Shown here: positions 43,904 through 52,795 of the stretch, in pieces
How the letters are laid out: every line of letters begins with the position of its first letter
Numbering within the stretch: position 1 is the first letter of the stretch
Assembly: GCA_029817715.1 (NCBI GenBank)
Contig: JARUPY010000398.1
Coordinates: 3,502,001 to 3,566,000 of the forward strand
DNA: 64,000 nt
Source of the DNA: Melastoma dodecandrum
Lineage: Eukaryota > Streptophyta > Magnoliopsida > Myrtales > Melastomataceae
Reading direction: 5' to 3'
Notes under the pieces: generated by a model
The model's input: only the letters and a program-made list of their open reading frames with translations
Databases searched by the model: none
Told to the model about the DNA's origin: nothing
Made by a program: the position numbers and the translations under genes

Positions 43904-45028
43904 ATGCGTTCTGTGATGTCACGAGCGATCGCCCTCCTGCCTGCGATCATCGTCTTCGGCGCCGCGTCGGTTCCCGCACGCGCCGCGGCGGCGACACCGA
44001 ACTGCGATGCGCATTGCGTCCTCGTCGACGCGGTCCGCGTCACGCCCGGCACCTATGCCGCGAAGGTCGCGCTGACCGGCGGCATCGAGCCGAAGTTTTC
44101 CTCCAACGTCGCGTTCCGGATCTCCGGCAAGATCGACCAGCGGATGGTCGAAGTCGGCGATCACGTGAGCGCCGATCAGGTGCTCGCGCGGCTCGACCCG
44201 AAGGACCAGCAGGCGAACCTCGATACGGCGAAGGCCGGTCTCGTATCGGCGCAAGCGCTGCTGGTGCAGGCGAAGACGGCCTTCGATCGGCAGGCCGCGC
44301 TGTTCAAGCAGGGCTACGCCACGCGCTCGGCCTACGATCAGGCCGAGCAGCAGTTGCGGACGCAGACGGCGGCGGTCGAGTCGGCGAAGGCGGCCGTCGG
44401 CACCGCGCAGGAACAGTTCGGCTATGTCGAACTGAAGCCGGGCGTCGCCGGCATCGTCACGGCACGCAATGCCGAGGCGGGTCAGGTGGTGCAGGCGGGC
44501 TCGACCGTCTTCACGATCGCGCAGGACGGGCCGCGCGACGCCGTCTTCGACCTGTACGAGTCGCTGCTCACGGGACCGCCCGGCAATGGTGTGATCGCCA
44601 TCTATCTGCAGGCCGATCCGGGCATCGCGACGCAGGGCCATGTGCGCGAGATCTCGCCGACCGTCGATCCCGCCTCCGGCACGGTGAAGGTGAAGGTCGG
44701 GCTCGAAAGCGTGCCGGCGCGCATGTCGCTCGGCGCCTCCATCGTCGGCGTCGGCACGTTCAAACCGCGCCGCGCCATCGTGGTTCCGCGTGGCGCGCTC
44801 TTCCGCTGGCACGACGCGCCCGCCGTCTGGCTGGTCGACGAGACGACACATGTCGTGAGCCCGCAGGTCGTGGCCGTCGAGCGCTACACGGGGGACGAGA
44901 TCGTCCTCGGCGAGGGCATCCGCCCGGGCCAGCTCGTCGTGACCGCCGGGATCCAGTTCCTCTATCCCGGCGAGACGGTCGGCCTCGCTTCGGTGGCGGA
45001 GGCCAAGGCGCCGGAGGCGGTGAAGTGA
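43904..45028 (+). CDS. RND efflux periplasmic adaptor (membrane fusion protein) 1
   Basis: A 374-residue HlyD/AcrA-type adaptor with a signal peptide (LLPAIIVFGAASVPARAAA), beta-barrel/lipoyl domains (FRISGKIDQRMVEVGDHVSADQVLARLD) around a coiled-coil hairpin (about 105-170; AKAGLVSAQALLVQAKTAFDRQ) and a C-terminal MP domain. It lacks a lipobox. It bridges the inner-membrane pump to an outer-membrane channel. First of three genes; GGGAGAGAG precedes ATG 43904. Confidence 0.9.
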   Translation: MRSVMSRAIALLPAIIVFGAASVPARAAAATPNCDAHCVLVDAVRVTPGTYAAKVALTGGIEPKFSSNVAFRISGKIDQRMVEVGDHVSADQVLARLDPKDQQANLDTAKAGLVSAQALLVQAKTAFDRQAALFKQGYATRSAYDQAEQQLRTQTAAVESAKAAVGTAQEQFGYVELKPGVAGIVTARNAEAGQVVQAGSTVFTIAQDGPRDAVFDLYESLLTGPPGNGVIAIYLQADPGIATQGHVREISPTVDPASGTVKVKVGLESVPARMSLGASIVGVGTFKPRRAIVVPRGALFRWHDAPAVWLVDETTHVVSPQVVAVERYTGDEIVLGEGIRPGQLVVTAGIQFLYPGETVGLASVAEAKAPEAVK

Positions 45029-46128
45029 AGGTGCTCGCGCCCGTTGCGCTCATCGCGCTCGGCCTTGCCGGCTGCAAGGAGGAGGCCGAAGCGCCGATCC
45101 CGCCGCGGCCGGTGCTCGCGATGACCATCGCGCCGGTCACGCGCGAGACCTTCGGACCCTTCGCGAGCACCGTCGAGGCGCGCTATCAGGCGCAGCTCGG
45201 TTTCCAATTGTCCGGCCGCATGGTCGCGCGCGACGTCTATGTCGGCGACCGCATCGTCAAAGGCCAGAGGCTCGCCGCGGTCGACCCGACGATCATCCAG
45301 TTCAACCTGACGCGCGCCAAGGCGGATGTCGCCGATGCCGAGGCGCAGCTCGTCAACGCGCAGGGCGTCGCCGGGCGCCAGCAGACGCTCGCCTCCGGCG
45401 GCAACGCCACGCAGGCGGCGCTCGACAACGCCGTCGCCGCCCGCGACACCGCGAAAGCGCGCGTCGATCAGGCGAAGGCGGCGCTGCGGGCGGCGCAGGA
45501 TCAGATCGGCTACACCGAGCTTCACGCCAGCTTCGACGGCGTCGTCACGGCCTGGTCGGCCGAGGTCGGCCAATACGTGACGAACGGACAGGCTGTGGTC
45601 ACCGTCGCGCGGCCCGACATCCGCGAAGCCGTCGTCGACGTGCCCGATGATCTGATGGGACGCGTCAAGCCAGGCATGGCCTTCGTCGCGCGCCTGCAGA
45701 CCCAGCCCTCGCTCTCCACCACCGCCCGCGTGCGCGAGATCGGCCCTCTCGCCGATGCCGTCACCCGCACGCATCGCGTCCGCATGACGCTCGAGACGCC
45801 GACCAACGCCTTCCGGATCGGCACGACGCTGACCGTCGCGGTCGAGAACGCGATCGCGCCGAAGATCCTCGTACCCGCGACGGCCGTGCTCGACGACGGC
45901 AAGGAGAAGGCCGTTTGGCTTCTCGCGCCGGACGGCCGCCATGTGGCACGTCGGGTCGTGACGCTAAGCGGCACAGACGACGGCAACGTGATCGTCGCCT
46001 CGGGCCTCTCGGCGGGGGACCGCGTCGTCACCGTCGGCGTGCACAGCCTCGCCGACGGGCAGGAGATCGCCGGCGCGGTCCAGGGCACCGCGGCCGATAC
46101 GCCGAAAGCCGAGCGCACGCGCCTATGA
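45025..46128 (+). CDS. RND efflux periplasmic adaptor (membrane fusion protein) 2, lipoprotein
   Basis: A 367-residue adaptor lipidated at Cys17 (ALGLAGCKEE). It shares the lipoyl (GFQLSGRMVARDVYVGDRIV), coiled-coil (AKADVADAEAQLVNAQG) and beta-barrel domains with adaptor 1 but is clearly diverged. GTG at 45025 overlaps the previous stop (GTGA), so expression is coupled. A second adaptor in the same operon may form a mixed hexamer with the first (inference). Confidence 0.9.
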   Translation: MKVLAPVALIALGLAGCKEEAEAPIPPRPVLAMTIAPVTRETFGPFASTVEARYQAQLGFQLSGRMVARDVYVGDRIVKGQRLAAVDPTIIQFNLTRAKADVADAEAQLVNAQGVAGRQQTLASGGNATQAALDNAVAARDTAKARVDQAKAALRAAQDQIGYTELHASFDGVVTAWSAEVGQYVTNGQAVVTVARPDIREAVVDVPDDLMGRVKPGMAFVARLQTQPSLSTTARVREIGPLADAVTRTHRVRMTLETPTNAFRIGTTLTVAVENAIAPKILVPATAVLDDGKEKAVWLLAPDGRHVARRVVTLSGTDDGNVIVASGLSAGDRVVTVGVHSLADGQEIAGAVQGTAADTPKAERTRL

Positions 46129-49100
46129 AGCACTTCAACCTCTCCGCGTGGGCGCTACAGCATCGCTCGTTCGTCTACTTTCTGATGATCGTCTCGGTCG
46201 TCGCCGGCGCGCTCGCCTACACCCGGCTCGGCCGCGAAGAGGATCCGGCCTTCGCGATCAAGACGATGCTGATCAGCGCCACCTGGCCCGGCGCGACGAT
46301 CGGTGACACGCTCGACGAGGTGACCGACCGCATCGAGAAGGAGCTCCAGCAGGTCGATTCGCTCGACTACACGAAGAGCTACACGCTGCCCGGCAAGGCG
46401 ACGATCTTCGTCCAGTTCAAGGATACGACGGACCCGAAGAAGCTGCCGAACCTGTTCTATCAGGTGCGCAAGCACATCAACGACATCCGCGGCACGTTCC
46501 CGGACGGGCTGCAGGGTATCTCCTACGACGACGAATTCGGCGACGTCTTCGGCAACGTCTACGCCTTCACGGCGGACGGACTCTCGATGCGTCAGCTGCG
46601 CGACTATGTCGAAGGCGTGCGCAGCGCCGTGACGCACGTCCCGAACATCGGCAAGACGAACCTCATCGGCACGCAGGACGAGGCGATCTACCTCGACATC
46701 TCGCCGCGCAAGATCGCCGGCCTCGGCATCGATACGAACGCGCTCATCAAGACGCTGCAGGCGCAGAACGCGATCACGCCCTCGGGCGTGATCCAGGCCG
46801 GCGCGGAGCAGGTCTCCGTGCGCGTCTCGGGCGCCTTCGCTTCGGAAGACAGCCTCAAGGCGATCAACCTGCGCGTCAACGACCGCTTCTTCCGCCTCTC
46901 CGATGTCGCCACGATCCAGCGCGGCTATGTCGACCCGCCGCAGACCATGTTCCGCTACGACGGGCGCCCGGCCATCGGCCTCGCCATCGCGATGCGCTCG
47001 GGCGCCAATCTCCTGCAGTTCGGCCGCGACTTGAAGGCCAGGATGCGCGCGCTCGAGGCGAATCTGCCGATCGGCGTCGGCGTGCATCTCGTCTCCGACC
47101 AGCCGCAGATCGTCGAACACGCCGTCGGCGGCTTCACCGAGGCGCTCGTCGAGGCCATCGCGATCGTTCTCCTCGTCAGCTTCATCAGCCTCGGCGTGCG
47201 CGCCGGCCTCGTCGTCTCGATTGCGATCCCGCTCGTGCTCGCCGCAGCCTTCATCGTGCTCGATGCCATGGGGGTCACGCTGCAGCGCATCTCGCTCGGG
47301 GCGCTCATCATCGCGCTGGGGCTTCTGGTCGACGACGCGATGATCACCGTCGAGATGATGGTCGCGCGTCTCGAGGCGGGCGACGACAAGATCGAGGCCG
47401 CAACCTTCGCCTACCATTCGACCGCCTTCCCGATGCTGACGGGGACGCTCGTCACCGTCGCCGGCTTCCTGCCGATCGGCTTCAACGGCAGCGCGGCGGG
47501 CGAGTACACCTACAGCCTCTTCGTCGTGATCACCGTCGCGCTCCTCATCTCGTGGATCGTCGCCGTTCTCTTCGCGCCGCTGATCGGCGTCGCGATCCTG
47601 CCGGCCTCGATGAAGCGGCACGAGGAGCACGAGGGTCGCCTCATGCGTCTCTTCCGCGGCGTCCTCGTCGCGATGCGCTGGCGCTGGGTGACGATTGCGG
47701 CGACGCTGGCGATGCTCGGCCTGTCGCTTTTCGGCATGCGCTTCGTGCAGCAGCAGTTCTTCCCGTCGTCCGACCGCAACGAGATCCTTGTCGACATGAC
47801 GCTGCCGCAGTCGAGCTCGATCGATGAGACGCGGCGCCAGATGGACCGCTTCGAGGCGCATCTGAAGAGCGTCCCCGGCGTCAAACAGTGGAGCTCCTAC
47901 GTCGGCGAGGGCGCGATCCGCTTCTACCTTCCGCTCGACCAGCAGCTGCCGAACGCCTTCTTCGGGCAGATCGTGATCGAGAGCGCCTCGCTCGAGGCGC
48001 GCAACCAGATCATCCCCGTGCTCCAGGCGTACGCGCGCCAGACCTTCGTCGGCACCGACGTCTTCGTGCACACGCTCGATCTCGGCCCACCGGTCGGGCG
48101 GCCGATCCAGTACCGGCTGAGCGGGCCTGACCTGCAGGGCGTGCGCGAGCGCGCGCTCACGCTGATGGGCCTCGTCGCCGCCGATCCGCATCTCGCGCCG
48201 CCGACCCTCGATTGGGACGAGCCGGGGCAGGTGCTGCGCGTCGAGATCCTGCAGGACAAGGCGCGCCAGCTCGGGATCACCTCGCAGGACATCGCCAACA
48301 TTTTGAACGGCGTCGTCGGCGGCACGACGATCACGCAGGTTCGCGACTCGATCTACCTCGTCAACGTCATCGGCCGCGCACAGGCGCTCGATCGCCATTC
48401 GATCGATACGATGCAGACGCTGCAGGTGGGGCTTTCGAACGGCCGCGTCGTGCCGCTGCTCTCCTTCGCCAAACTCTCGTACGAGCTGGAGCAGCCGATC
48501 GTCTGGCGACGCGACCGGCTGCCGACGATCACGGTACGCGCCTCGATCCTCGACACCGTGCAGCCGATGACCGTCGTCGCGGACCTGAAGCCGAAGATCG
48601 ACGCCTTCGCGCAGGATCTGCCGCCCGGCTACGCGCTGGCGACCGGCGGCGCGGTCGAGGAGAGCGCCAAGGGCCAAGGGCCGATCGCCTCCGTGGTCCC
48701 CGTCATGTTGCTCGTCATGGCGACGCTGCTGATGGTCCAGCTGCAAAGCTTCGGCAAGCTCGCGCTCGTGATCAGCGTCGCGCCGCTCGGCCTCATCGGC
48801 GTCGTCGCGGCTCTGCTCCCGTCCGGTGCGCCGCTCGGCTTTGTCGCGATCCTCGGCGTGCTGGCGCTCATCGGCATCATCATCCGCAACTCGGTGATCC
48901 TGGTGACGCAGATCGACGAGTTCCATGCCCAGGGGCGCGAGCCGTGGGATGCCGTGGTGGAAGCCACATGCCATCGCGTCCGCCCGATCCTGCTCACCGC
49001 AGCCGCGGCGAGTCTCGGCATGATTCCGATCGCGCGCGAAGTGTTCTGGGGACCGATGGCCTACGCGATGATCGGCGGCATCCTGGCCGGCACGGTGCTG

Positions 49101-49187
49101 ACCCTCATCTTCCTGCCCGCGCTCTACGTGACGGCGTACCGCATCCGGCCGACGCGCGCGGTCGACGCGCCGCCCGCCGCGGTCTGA
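46125..49187 (+). CDS. RND efflux pump inner-membrane transporter
   Basis: A 1020-residue AcrB-type proton-driven exporter with 12 helices in two repeats and two large periplasmic loops (about 34-335 and 560-870). Proton-relay region: LGLLVDDAMITVEMMV (Asp-Asp in TM4); LGVLALIGIIIRNSVIL and GLIGVVAALL in the second half. Overlaps adaptor 2 by 4 bases (ATGA). Two adaptors and no outer-membrane channel follow; a TolC-like partner is elsewhere. The family resembles the AcrB/MexF/MdtF branch (hydrophobe exporters). Confidence 0.95.
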   Translation: MKHFNLSAWALQHRSFVYFLMIVSVVAGALAYTRLGREEDPAFAIKTMLISATWPGATIGDTLDEVTDRIEKELQQVDSLDYTKSYTLPGKATIFVQFKDTTDPKKLPNLFYQVRKHINDIRGTFPDGLQGISYDDEFGDVFGNVYAFTADGLSMRQLRDYVEGVRSAVTHVPNIGKTNLIGTQDEAIYLDISPRKIAGLGIDTNALIKTLQAQNAITPSGVIQAGAEQVSVRVSGAFASEDSLKAINLRVNDRFFRLSDVATIQRGYVDPPQTMFRYDGRPAIGLAIAMRSGANLLQFGRDLKARMRALEANLPIGVGVHLVSDQPQIVEHAVGGFTEALVEAIAIVLLVSFISLGVRAGLVVSIAIPLVLAAAFIVLDAMGVTLQRISLGALIIALGLLVDDAMITVEMMVARLEAGDDKIEAATFAYHSTAFPMLTGTLVTVAGFLPIGFNGSAAGEYTYSLFVVITVALLISWIVAVLFAPLIGVAILPASMKRHEEHEGRLMRLFRGVLVAMRWRWVTIAATLAMLGLSLFGMRFVQQQFFPSSDRNEILVDMTLPQSSSIDETRRQMDRFEAHLKSVPGVKQWSSYVGEGAIRFYLPLDQQLPNAFFGQIVIESASLEARNQIIPVLQAYARQTFVGTDVFVHTLDLGPPVGRPIQYRLSGPDLQGVRERALTLMGLVAADPHLAPPTLDWDEPGQVLRVEILQDKARQLGITSQDIANILNGVVGGTTITQVRDSIYLVNVIGRAQALDRHSIDTMQTLQVGLSNGRVVPLLSFAKLSYELEQPIVWRRDRLPTITVRASILDTVQPMTVVADLKPKIDAFAQDLPPGYALATGGAVEESAKGQGPIASVVPVMLLVMATLLMVQLQSFGKLALVISVAPLGLIGVVAALLPSGAPLGFVAILGVLALIGIIIRNSVILVTQIDEFHAQGREPWDAVVEATCHRVRPILLTAAAASLGMIPIAREVFWGPMAYAMIGGILAGTVLTLIFLPALYVTAYRIRPTRAVDAPPAAV

Positions 49188-49207
49188 AGCGCGCCCGAAA
49201 ACGCAAA

Positions 49208-49228
49208 CGGCCGCCCAGTGGGCGGCCG
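49208..49228. terminator. Bidirectional terminator after the RND operon
   Basis: A 9-bp perfect stem CGGCCGCCC / GGGCGGCCG with loop AGT, between the pump stop and the convergent DUF4142 stop. Confidence 0.75.
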
Positions 49229-49252
49229 CCGTCTCGTCGGATATGTGTGCGG

Positions 49253-49864
49253 TCAGGCGCCGTGCAGGGCCTGCAGCCGGCGCTGCGCCTTCGGCAGCTC
49301 GCGGTTGGCGATGCCGAGCAGCATGGGATCGTCGCCCTTGGCGATGTAGGTCTGGTAGTCGGTGATGATCTGGCGCAGGGCGATCGCTTGCTTCTCTTTG
49401 TAGGCCTGGTCGAAGTCTTTGCCGGAGAGGCCATCGATGAAATCGAGATCCTCCTGGCCCATCGGCAGGCGCGGGTCGGCGGCCTGCGCGGCGGCGAGCT
49501 GCGCGTTGCTCGGCTGGACCGCCGGGGCGACCGGCGCGTCGATCGCGACGGAGCGGCCGGTGACGACCCCGTTCGTCTGCGCTTCGGCGACGACGGTCTG
49601 CGCCGCGCGGTCGGCCCGAATCCATTCGTCGATCTGGTTGGCGGCGACCGTCTGGTCTTTCGCCTGACCCGCGGCATAGCCCTTCAGGTGCGCATCCTTC
49701 GAGTGGGTGGGCGCCATGCGGCTCGAGCGGTCTAGGAAGTCGACGTTCGGGACGAGATTGTCGAGGAAGACGTTCGTGGCGACCGACGCCGCATGAGCGG
49801 GCGCGAGCGGAACGAACGACAGGACGCCGGCGACGATGGCCGCGCCCAAGGCGATGGTCTTCAT
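49253..49864 (-). CDS. DUF4142 secreted protein, stress-regulated
   Basis: A 203-residue exported protein with signal peptide (IALGAAIVAGVLSFVPLAPAHA) and a ferritin-like four-helix DUF4142 domain: VPNVDFLDRSSRMAPTHSKD, AAGQAKDQTVAANQIDEWIR, FIDGLSGKDFDQAYKEKQA. It is commonly seen among stress-induced envelope proteins. An exact EcfG promoter 31-55 bases upstream makes it a likely general stress target. Confidence 0.85.
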   Translation of the reverse strand: MKTIALGAAIVAGVLSFVPLAPAHAASVATNVFLDNLVPNVDFLDRSSRMAPTHSKDAHLKGYAAGQAKDQTVAANQIDEWIRADRAAQTVVAEAQTNGVVTGRSVAIDAPVAPAVQPSNAQLAAAQAADPRLPMGQEDLDFIDGLSGKDFDQAYKEKQAIALRQIITDYQTYIAKGDDPMLLGIANRELPKAQRRLQALHGA

Positions 49865-49894
49865 GTCTTCTGACCCCTCAGAATTTGACAAGAA

Positions 49895-49919
49895 AACGCC
49901 ACAGTGCCCAGCGGGTTCC
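49895..49919 (-). promoter_or_regulatory. EcfG-dependent promoter for DUF4142
   Basis: Minus strand GGAAC (49915-49919) - 16 bases - CGTT (49895-49898), an exact match, 31 bases upstream of the ATG at 49864. Confidence 0.82.
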
Positions 49920-49957
49920 GATCCCCGACAGAAGTCTAAGATTGCCTTAACGCGCCC

Positions 49958-50074
49958 TCAGCGCAGTCCCTTGTGGTCGATATAGAGGACGACACCGACC
50001 AGCATGAGCGTCGCCAGGACGATGATGAACTCGACCTGCTCGAGCGTGCGCGCGGGAAAGGCGATCATGTCCAT
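49958..50074 (-). CDS. Small membrane protein (38 residues)
   Basis: A 38-residue frame, MDMIAFPARTLEQVEFIIV then ATLMLVGVVLYI and a short DHKGLR tail, one transmembrane helix. It starts about 75 bases after the KirBac stop on the same strand. No strong SD. It could be a small regulator of the channel, but no family is recognised. Confidence 0.4.
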   Translation of the reverse strand: MDMIAFPARTLEQVEFIIVLATLMLVGVVLYIDHKGLR

Positions 50075-50149
50075 GGTCGTTGGCCCTGGGCGGCCGCGGT
50101 TCGCCGACCGCGACGCGAGCCTTTGGAGGTGGAGCCTCGCCGCGCGCTT

Positions 50150-51091
50150 TCAATGGCGGTCGTCGTCGCGGGCATCGCGCGCAGGCCCCTCCGGCTCAAC
50201 GGCGGATATGAGCGAGAAGTCGGCGATCGTCGTCGTGGCGTCGAGCGCGGTGACGGCATCGACGTAGCGCATGCCGAAGAGGACGTCGGCGCCGGCGAAC
50301 GTGTGCAGGGCCGAGATCGCCTGCCCGATCGTCGGGTCGTGCGCCTGGAAGGTCAGAAAGAAGCGCGTCGATTGCAGCCGCTCGTCCTCGATCGTCATGC
50401 CGAAGAGGGGGCTGCGCTCGTCGATCACGTGCATGAGCGCCCAGGTGATGGCGAAGACGGGCATGCGGCTGCGCACGAGCGGCAGTTCGACGGGCGCCGC
50501 CTGGCGGATGCCCTCGACGCTGACGGTCCGCGTCAGCATGTGCAGGGCGGCGCGGGCGCTATGCAGCGGCTCGGCGCGCATGTTGCCGAATCGGAAGACG
50601 AGCGTCGGGCACCCGTTGATCGTGGTGATCACGGGGTGTTCGGCATAGACGAGCTTGGCGCGCGGCTTCGAGAAGCGCACGAAGAGGAGGCCCGTCATCA
50701 GCGCGGTGAAGCCGACGCCGACGAGGATCTCGAGCGCGGCGATCCAGTGCCCGTAGAGCGTGCCGGGGTACATCTCGCCGTAACCGACCGTCGCCAGCGT
50801 TTCGAGCGAGAAGAAGAAGGCGCCCAGGAACCCCTTGGGATACTGGTTGCCGATGGAGCCCGGCCCGGCCAGGTACAGGAGGGCGAAGATCGTGTTGATC
50901 GCGGCTTCGGCGGCCAGGAAGAGCAGCAGGAAGCGCCGCGTGTCGAGCCCGACCGCGAAGCGGTAGATGTCGAAGCCGCGCCAGGCGGGCAGGCCCACTT
51001 TCACGAAGGTCTGCGCCCCGATGGCGGTGCGCAGCCCACGCTGGCGGCCGCGTAGTGTGGAAGGGGCGGAGGGCTCGCGCGACGACGTCAT
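50150..51091 (-). CDS. Inward rectifier potassium channel (KirBac)
   Basis: A 313-residue tetrameric K+ channel with two transmembrane segments (about residues 54-77 and 119-143), a pore helix and the selectivity filter TVGYGEM (101-107), then a cytoplasmic Ig-like domain (about 155-300; RAKLVYAEHPVITTINGCPT, LVRSRMPVFAITWALMHVID). This is the KirBac architecture. ATG 51091 preceded by GGAG; an in-frame ATG at 51112 is less likely. Confidence 0.93.
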   Translation of the reverse strand: MTSSREPSAPSTLRGRQRGLRTAIGAQTFVKVGLPAWRGFDIYRFAVGLDTRRFLLLFLAAEAAINTIFALLYLAGPGSIGNQYPKGFLGAFFFSLETLATVGYGEMYPGTLYGHWIAALEILVGVGFTALMTGLLFVRFSKPRAKLVYAEHPVITTINGCPTLVFRFGNMRAEPLHSARAALHMLTRTVSVEGIRQAAPVELPLVRSRMPVFAITWALMHVIDERSPLFGMTIEDERLQSTRFFLTFQAHDPTIGQAISALHTFAGADVLFGMRYVDAVTALDATTTIADFSLISAVEPEGPARDARDDDRH

Positions 51092-51275
51092 GGTGCCGCC
51101 ACTCCAGAGCAAAACGAGCTTTCCGGCAACAGGTCTCGGGAAAATGGTCCTAGAGGCTTGTTCAGGCTTCGTTTACCGCCGGCCCCCAGGGTGCCTGCCT
51201 TGTGGCCGCCTTGTTGCGCGGCTACTCCATGGATGCGGGTTTGCGCACGTGCGGACCCGGCAACACGAGCCCGTC

Positions 51276-52442
51276 ATGCGTTCCAACCGCGTTCTGCGCC
51301 GCTTCGGTCGTCGTCTCGGCCTCCTGGCCCTCGTCGCTGCTGCCGGCGCCGGCCTCGCCGCCTGCGACGAGACGTCGACGACGGGGACCAGCATGACCGG
51401 CTCGGTGCGCGCCTCGCACCCGATCTCGCCCGAGCTCGTCGCCCTGATGGAGCAGAAGGGCGTCAACCAGAACTCGGCCGTCCTCATCCGCACCTACAAG
51501 AAGGAAGCGGAATTCGAGATCTGGAAGATGAGGCCGGACGGGCGCTACGTCCTCTTCAAGACCTTCCCGATGTGCCGCTGGTCGGGCCAGCTCGGACCCA
51601 AGATGGCCGAGGGCGATCGGCAGGTGCCGGAAGGCTTCTACCGCATCACCCCGGGCCAGATGAACCCGACGTCGCAGTATTATCTGTCGTTCAACGTCGG
51701 CTACCCCAATGCCTACGATCGCGCGCATGGCGCGACCGGCGGCTCGATCTTCGTGCACGGCGCCTGTTCCTCCGCCGGCTGCTTCTCGATGACGGACGCA
51801 CAGATCGACCAGATCTACGCGATCGCGCGCGAAGCCTTCAACGGTGGCCAGCAGGCGATCCAGATGCAGAGCTACCCCTTCCACATGACGCCGGAGAACC
51901 TCGCCAAGTACCGCGACGACCCGAACATCGCCTTCTGGCGTCAGCTGAAGGAAGGCGCGGACAATTTCGAGGTCTCGAAGCAGGATGTGAACGTCGGCGT
52001 CTGCGCGCGTCACTACGTGTTCAACGTGACGGCCTCCCACCTCGATCCGACAGGCCCCTGTCCGGCCCTCCAGCACGACGGGATCCAGAACGAGGTCGCC
52101 GCCCGCGAGGCGGAGGACGAGGCCAAGATCGCCAAGCTGCAGTCGAGCGTGCCGGCCGTGCGCACGATCTACGCGGACGGCGGCCAGAACCCCGAATTCG
52201 CCCGCTCTTACCTCCCCGAGGTGAGCCGCCCCGAGGCGCTCGCCGCCGGCGCCACCGACTGGCTGATCGACTCCGGCAAAGCGAAGAAGACCGAAGCGAA
52301 GACGCTGCTCGCGGCGAGGAAGCCGGCCAAGGCCTCGAGCGTCGCTAAGGCCAAGGCACCCGAACCGGCGCTGGCCGACCGCTCGGACCGCACGTCGACG
52401 ATCAAGAAGCCCGAAGGCGCGAAGTCGCAGGCGGCGCTGTAG
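51276..52442 (+). CDS. YafK-type L,D-transpeptidase lipoprotein
   Basis: A 388-residue murein enzyme. Signal peptide with lipobox LAAC (Cys30). The YkuD-like catalytic core (about residues 65-230) has MCRWSGQLGPKMAEGDRQVP, FRI/YRITPGQMNP and the HG(x)6GC motif SIFVHGACSSAGCFSMTD with catalytic Cys169 and His161; extra Cys164 sits nearby. In E. coli, members of this branch cleave Lpp from murein. The C-terminal about 120 residues form a basic, low-complexity tail. ATG 51276. Confidence 0.85.
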   Translation: MRSNRVLRRFGRRLGLLALVAAAGAGLAACDETSTTGTSMTGSVRASHPISPELVALMEQKGVNQNSAVLIRTYKKEAEFEIWKMRPDGRYVLFKTFPMCRWSGQLGPKMAEGDRQVPEGFYRITPGQMNPTSQYYLSFNVGYPNAYDRAHGATGGSIFVHGACSSAGCFSMTDAQIDQIYAIAREAFNGGQQAIQMQSYPFHMTPENLAKYRDDPNIAFWRQLKEGADNFEVSKQDVNVGVCARHYVFNVTASHLDPTGPCPALQHDGIQNEVAAREAEDEAKIAKLQSSVPAVRTIYADGGQNPEFARSYLPEVSRPEALAAGATDWLIDSGKAKKTEAKTLLAARKPAKASSVAKAKAPEPALADRSDRTSTIKKPEGAKSQAAL

Positions 52443-52477
52443 GCCAGCGCCCGGGCATTCCGTGTTATAGCCGCGCT

Positions 52478-52795
52478 ATGGATGTACGGACCGATCCTGT
52501 CCTGACGCGATTTCGAGCAGCGCTCGCGACCGCCTACGGCGATCGACTCGAACGCGCGGTTCTGTTCGGGTCTCGCGCGCGTCATGACGCGCGAGACGAC
52601 TCCGACTACGACGTCGCCGTCTTTATCGTCGAGCCTGTTCGCTTCGCGCAAGAGGCACGGATTCTCGCGGATATCGAGACCTCGATCCTCCTCGAGACGG
52701 GTGCGGTGATCAACGCGCTCCCGCTCGGCGTCAACGCGCCAGCGGAGCCGACGGCCCTGATGGAGGAGATCTGTCGCGACGGAATCGAGCTGTGA
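52478..52795 (+). CDS. MNT-type minimal nucleotidyltransferase (antitoxin)
   Basis: A 105-residue protein with the GSX10DXD nucleotidyltransferase motif (GSRARHDARDDSDYDVAVF). In known HEPN/MNT pairs the MNT adds AMP to the HEPN toxin and silences it. Overlaps the HEPN gene by 4 bases. ATG 52478. Confidence 0.85.
   Translation: MDVRTDPVLTRFRAALATAYGDRLERAVLFGSRARHDARDDSDYDVAVFIVEPVRFAQEARILADIETSILLETGAVINALPLGVNAPAEPTALMEEICRDGIEL

Noticed and set aside
46155..49625. 1156-codon minus-strand frame opposite the RND pump
   Set aside because: Shadow of the pump; runs of Arg/Asp/Glu/His without any fold signature.
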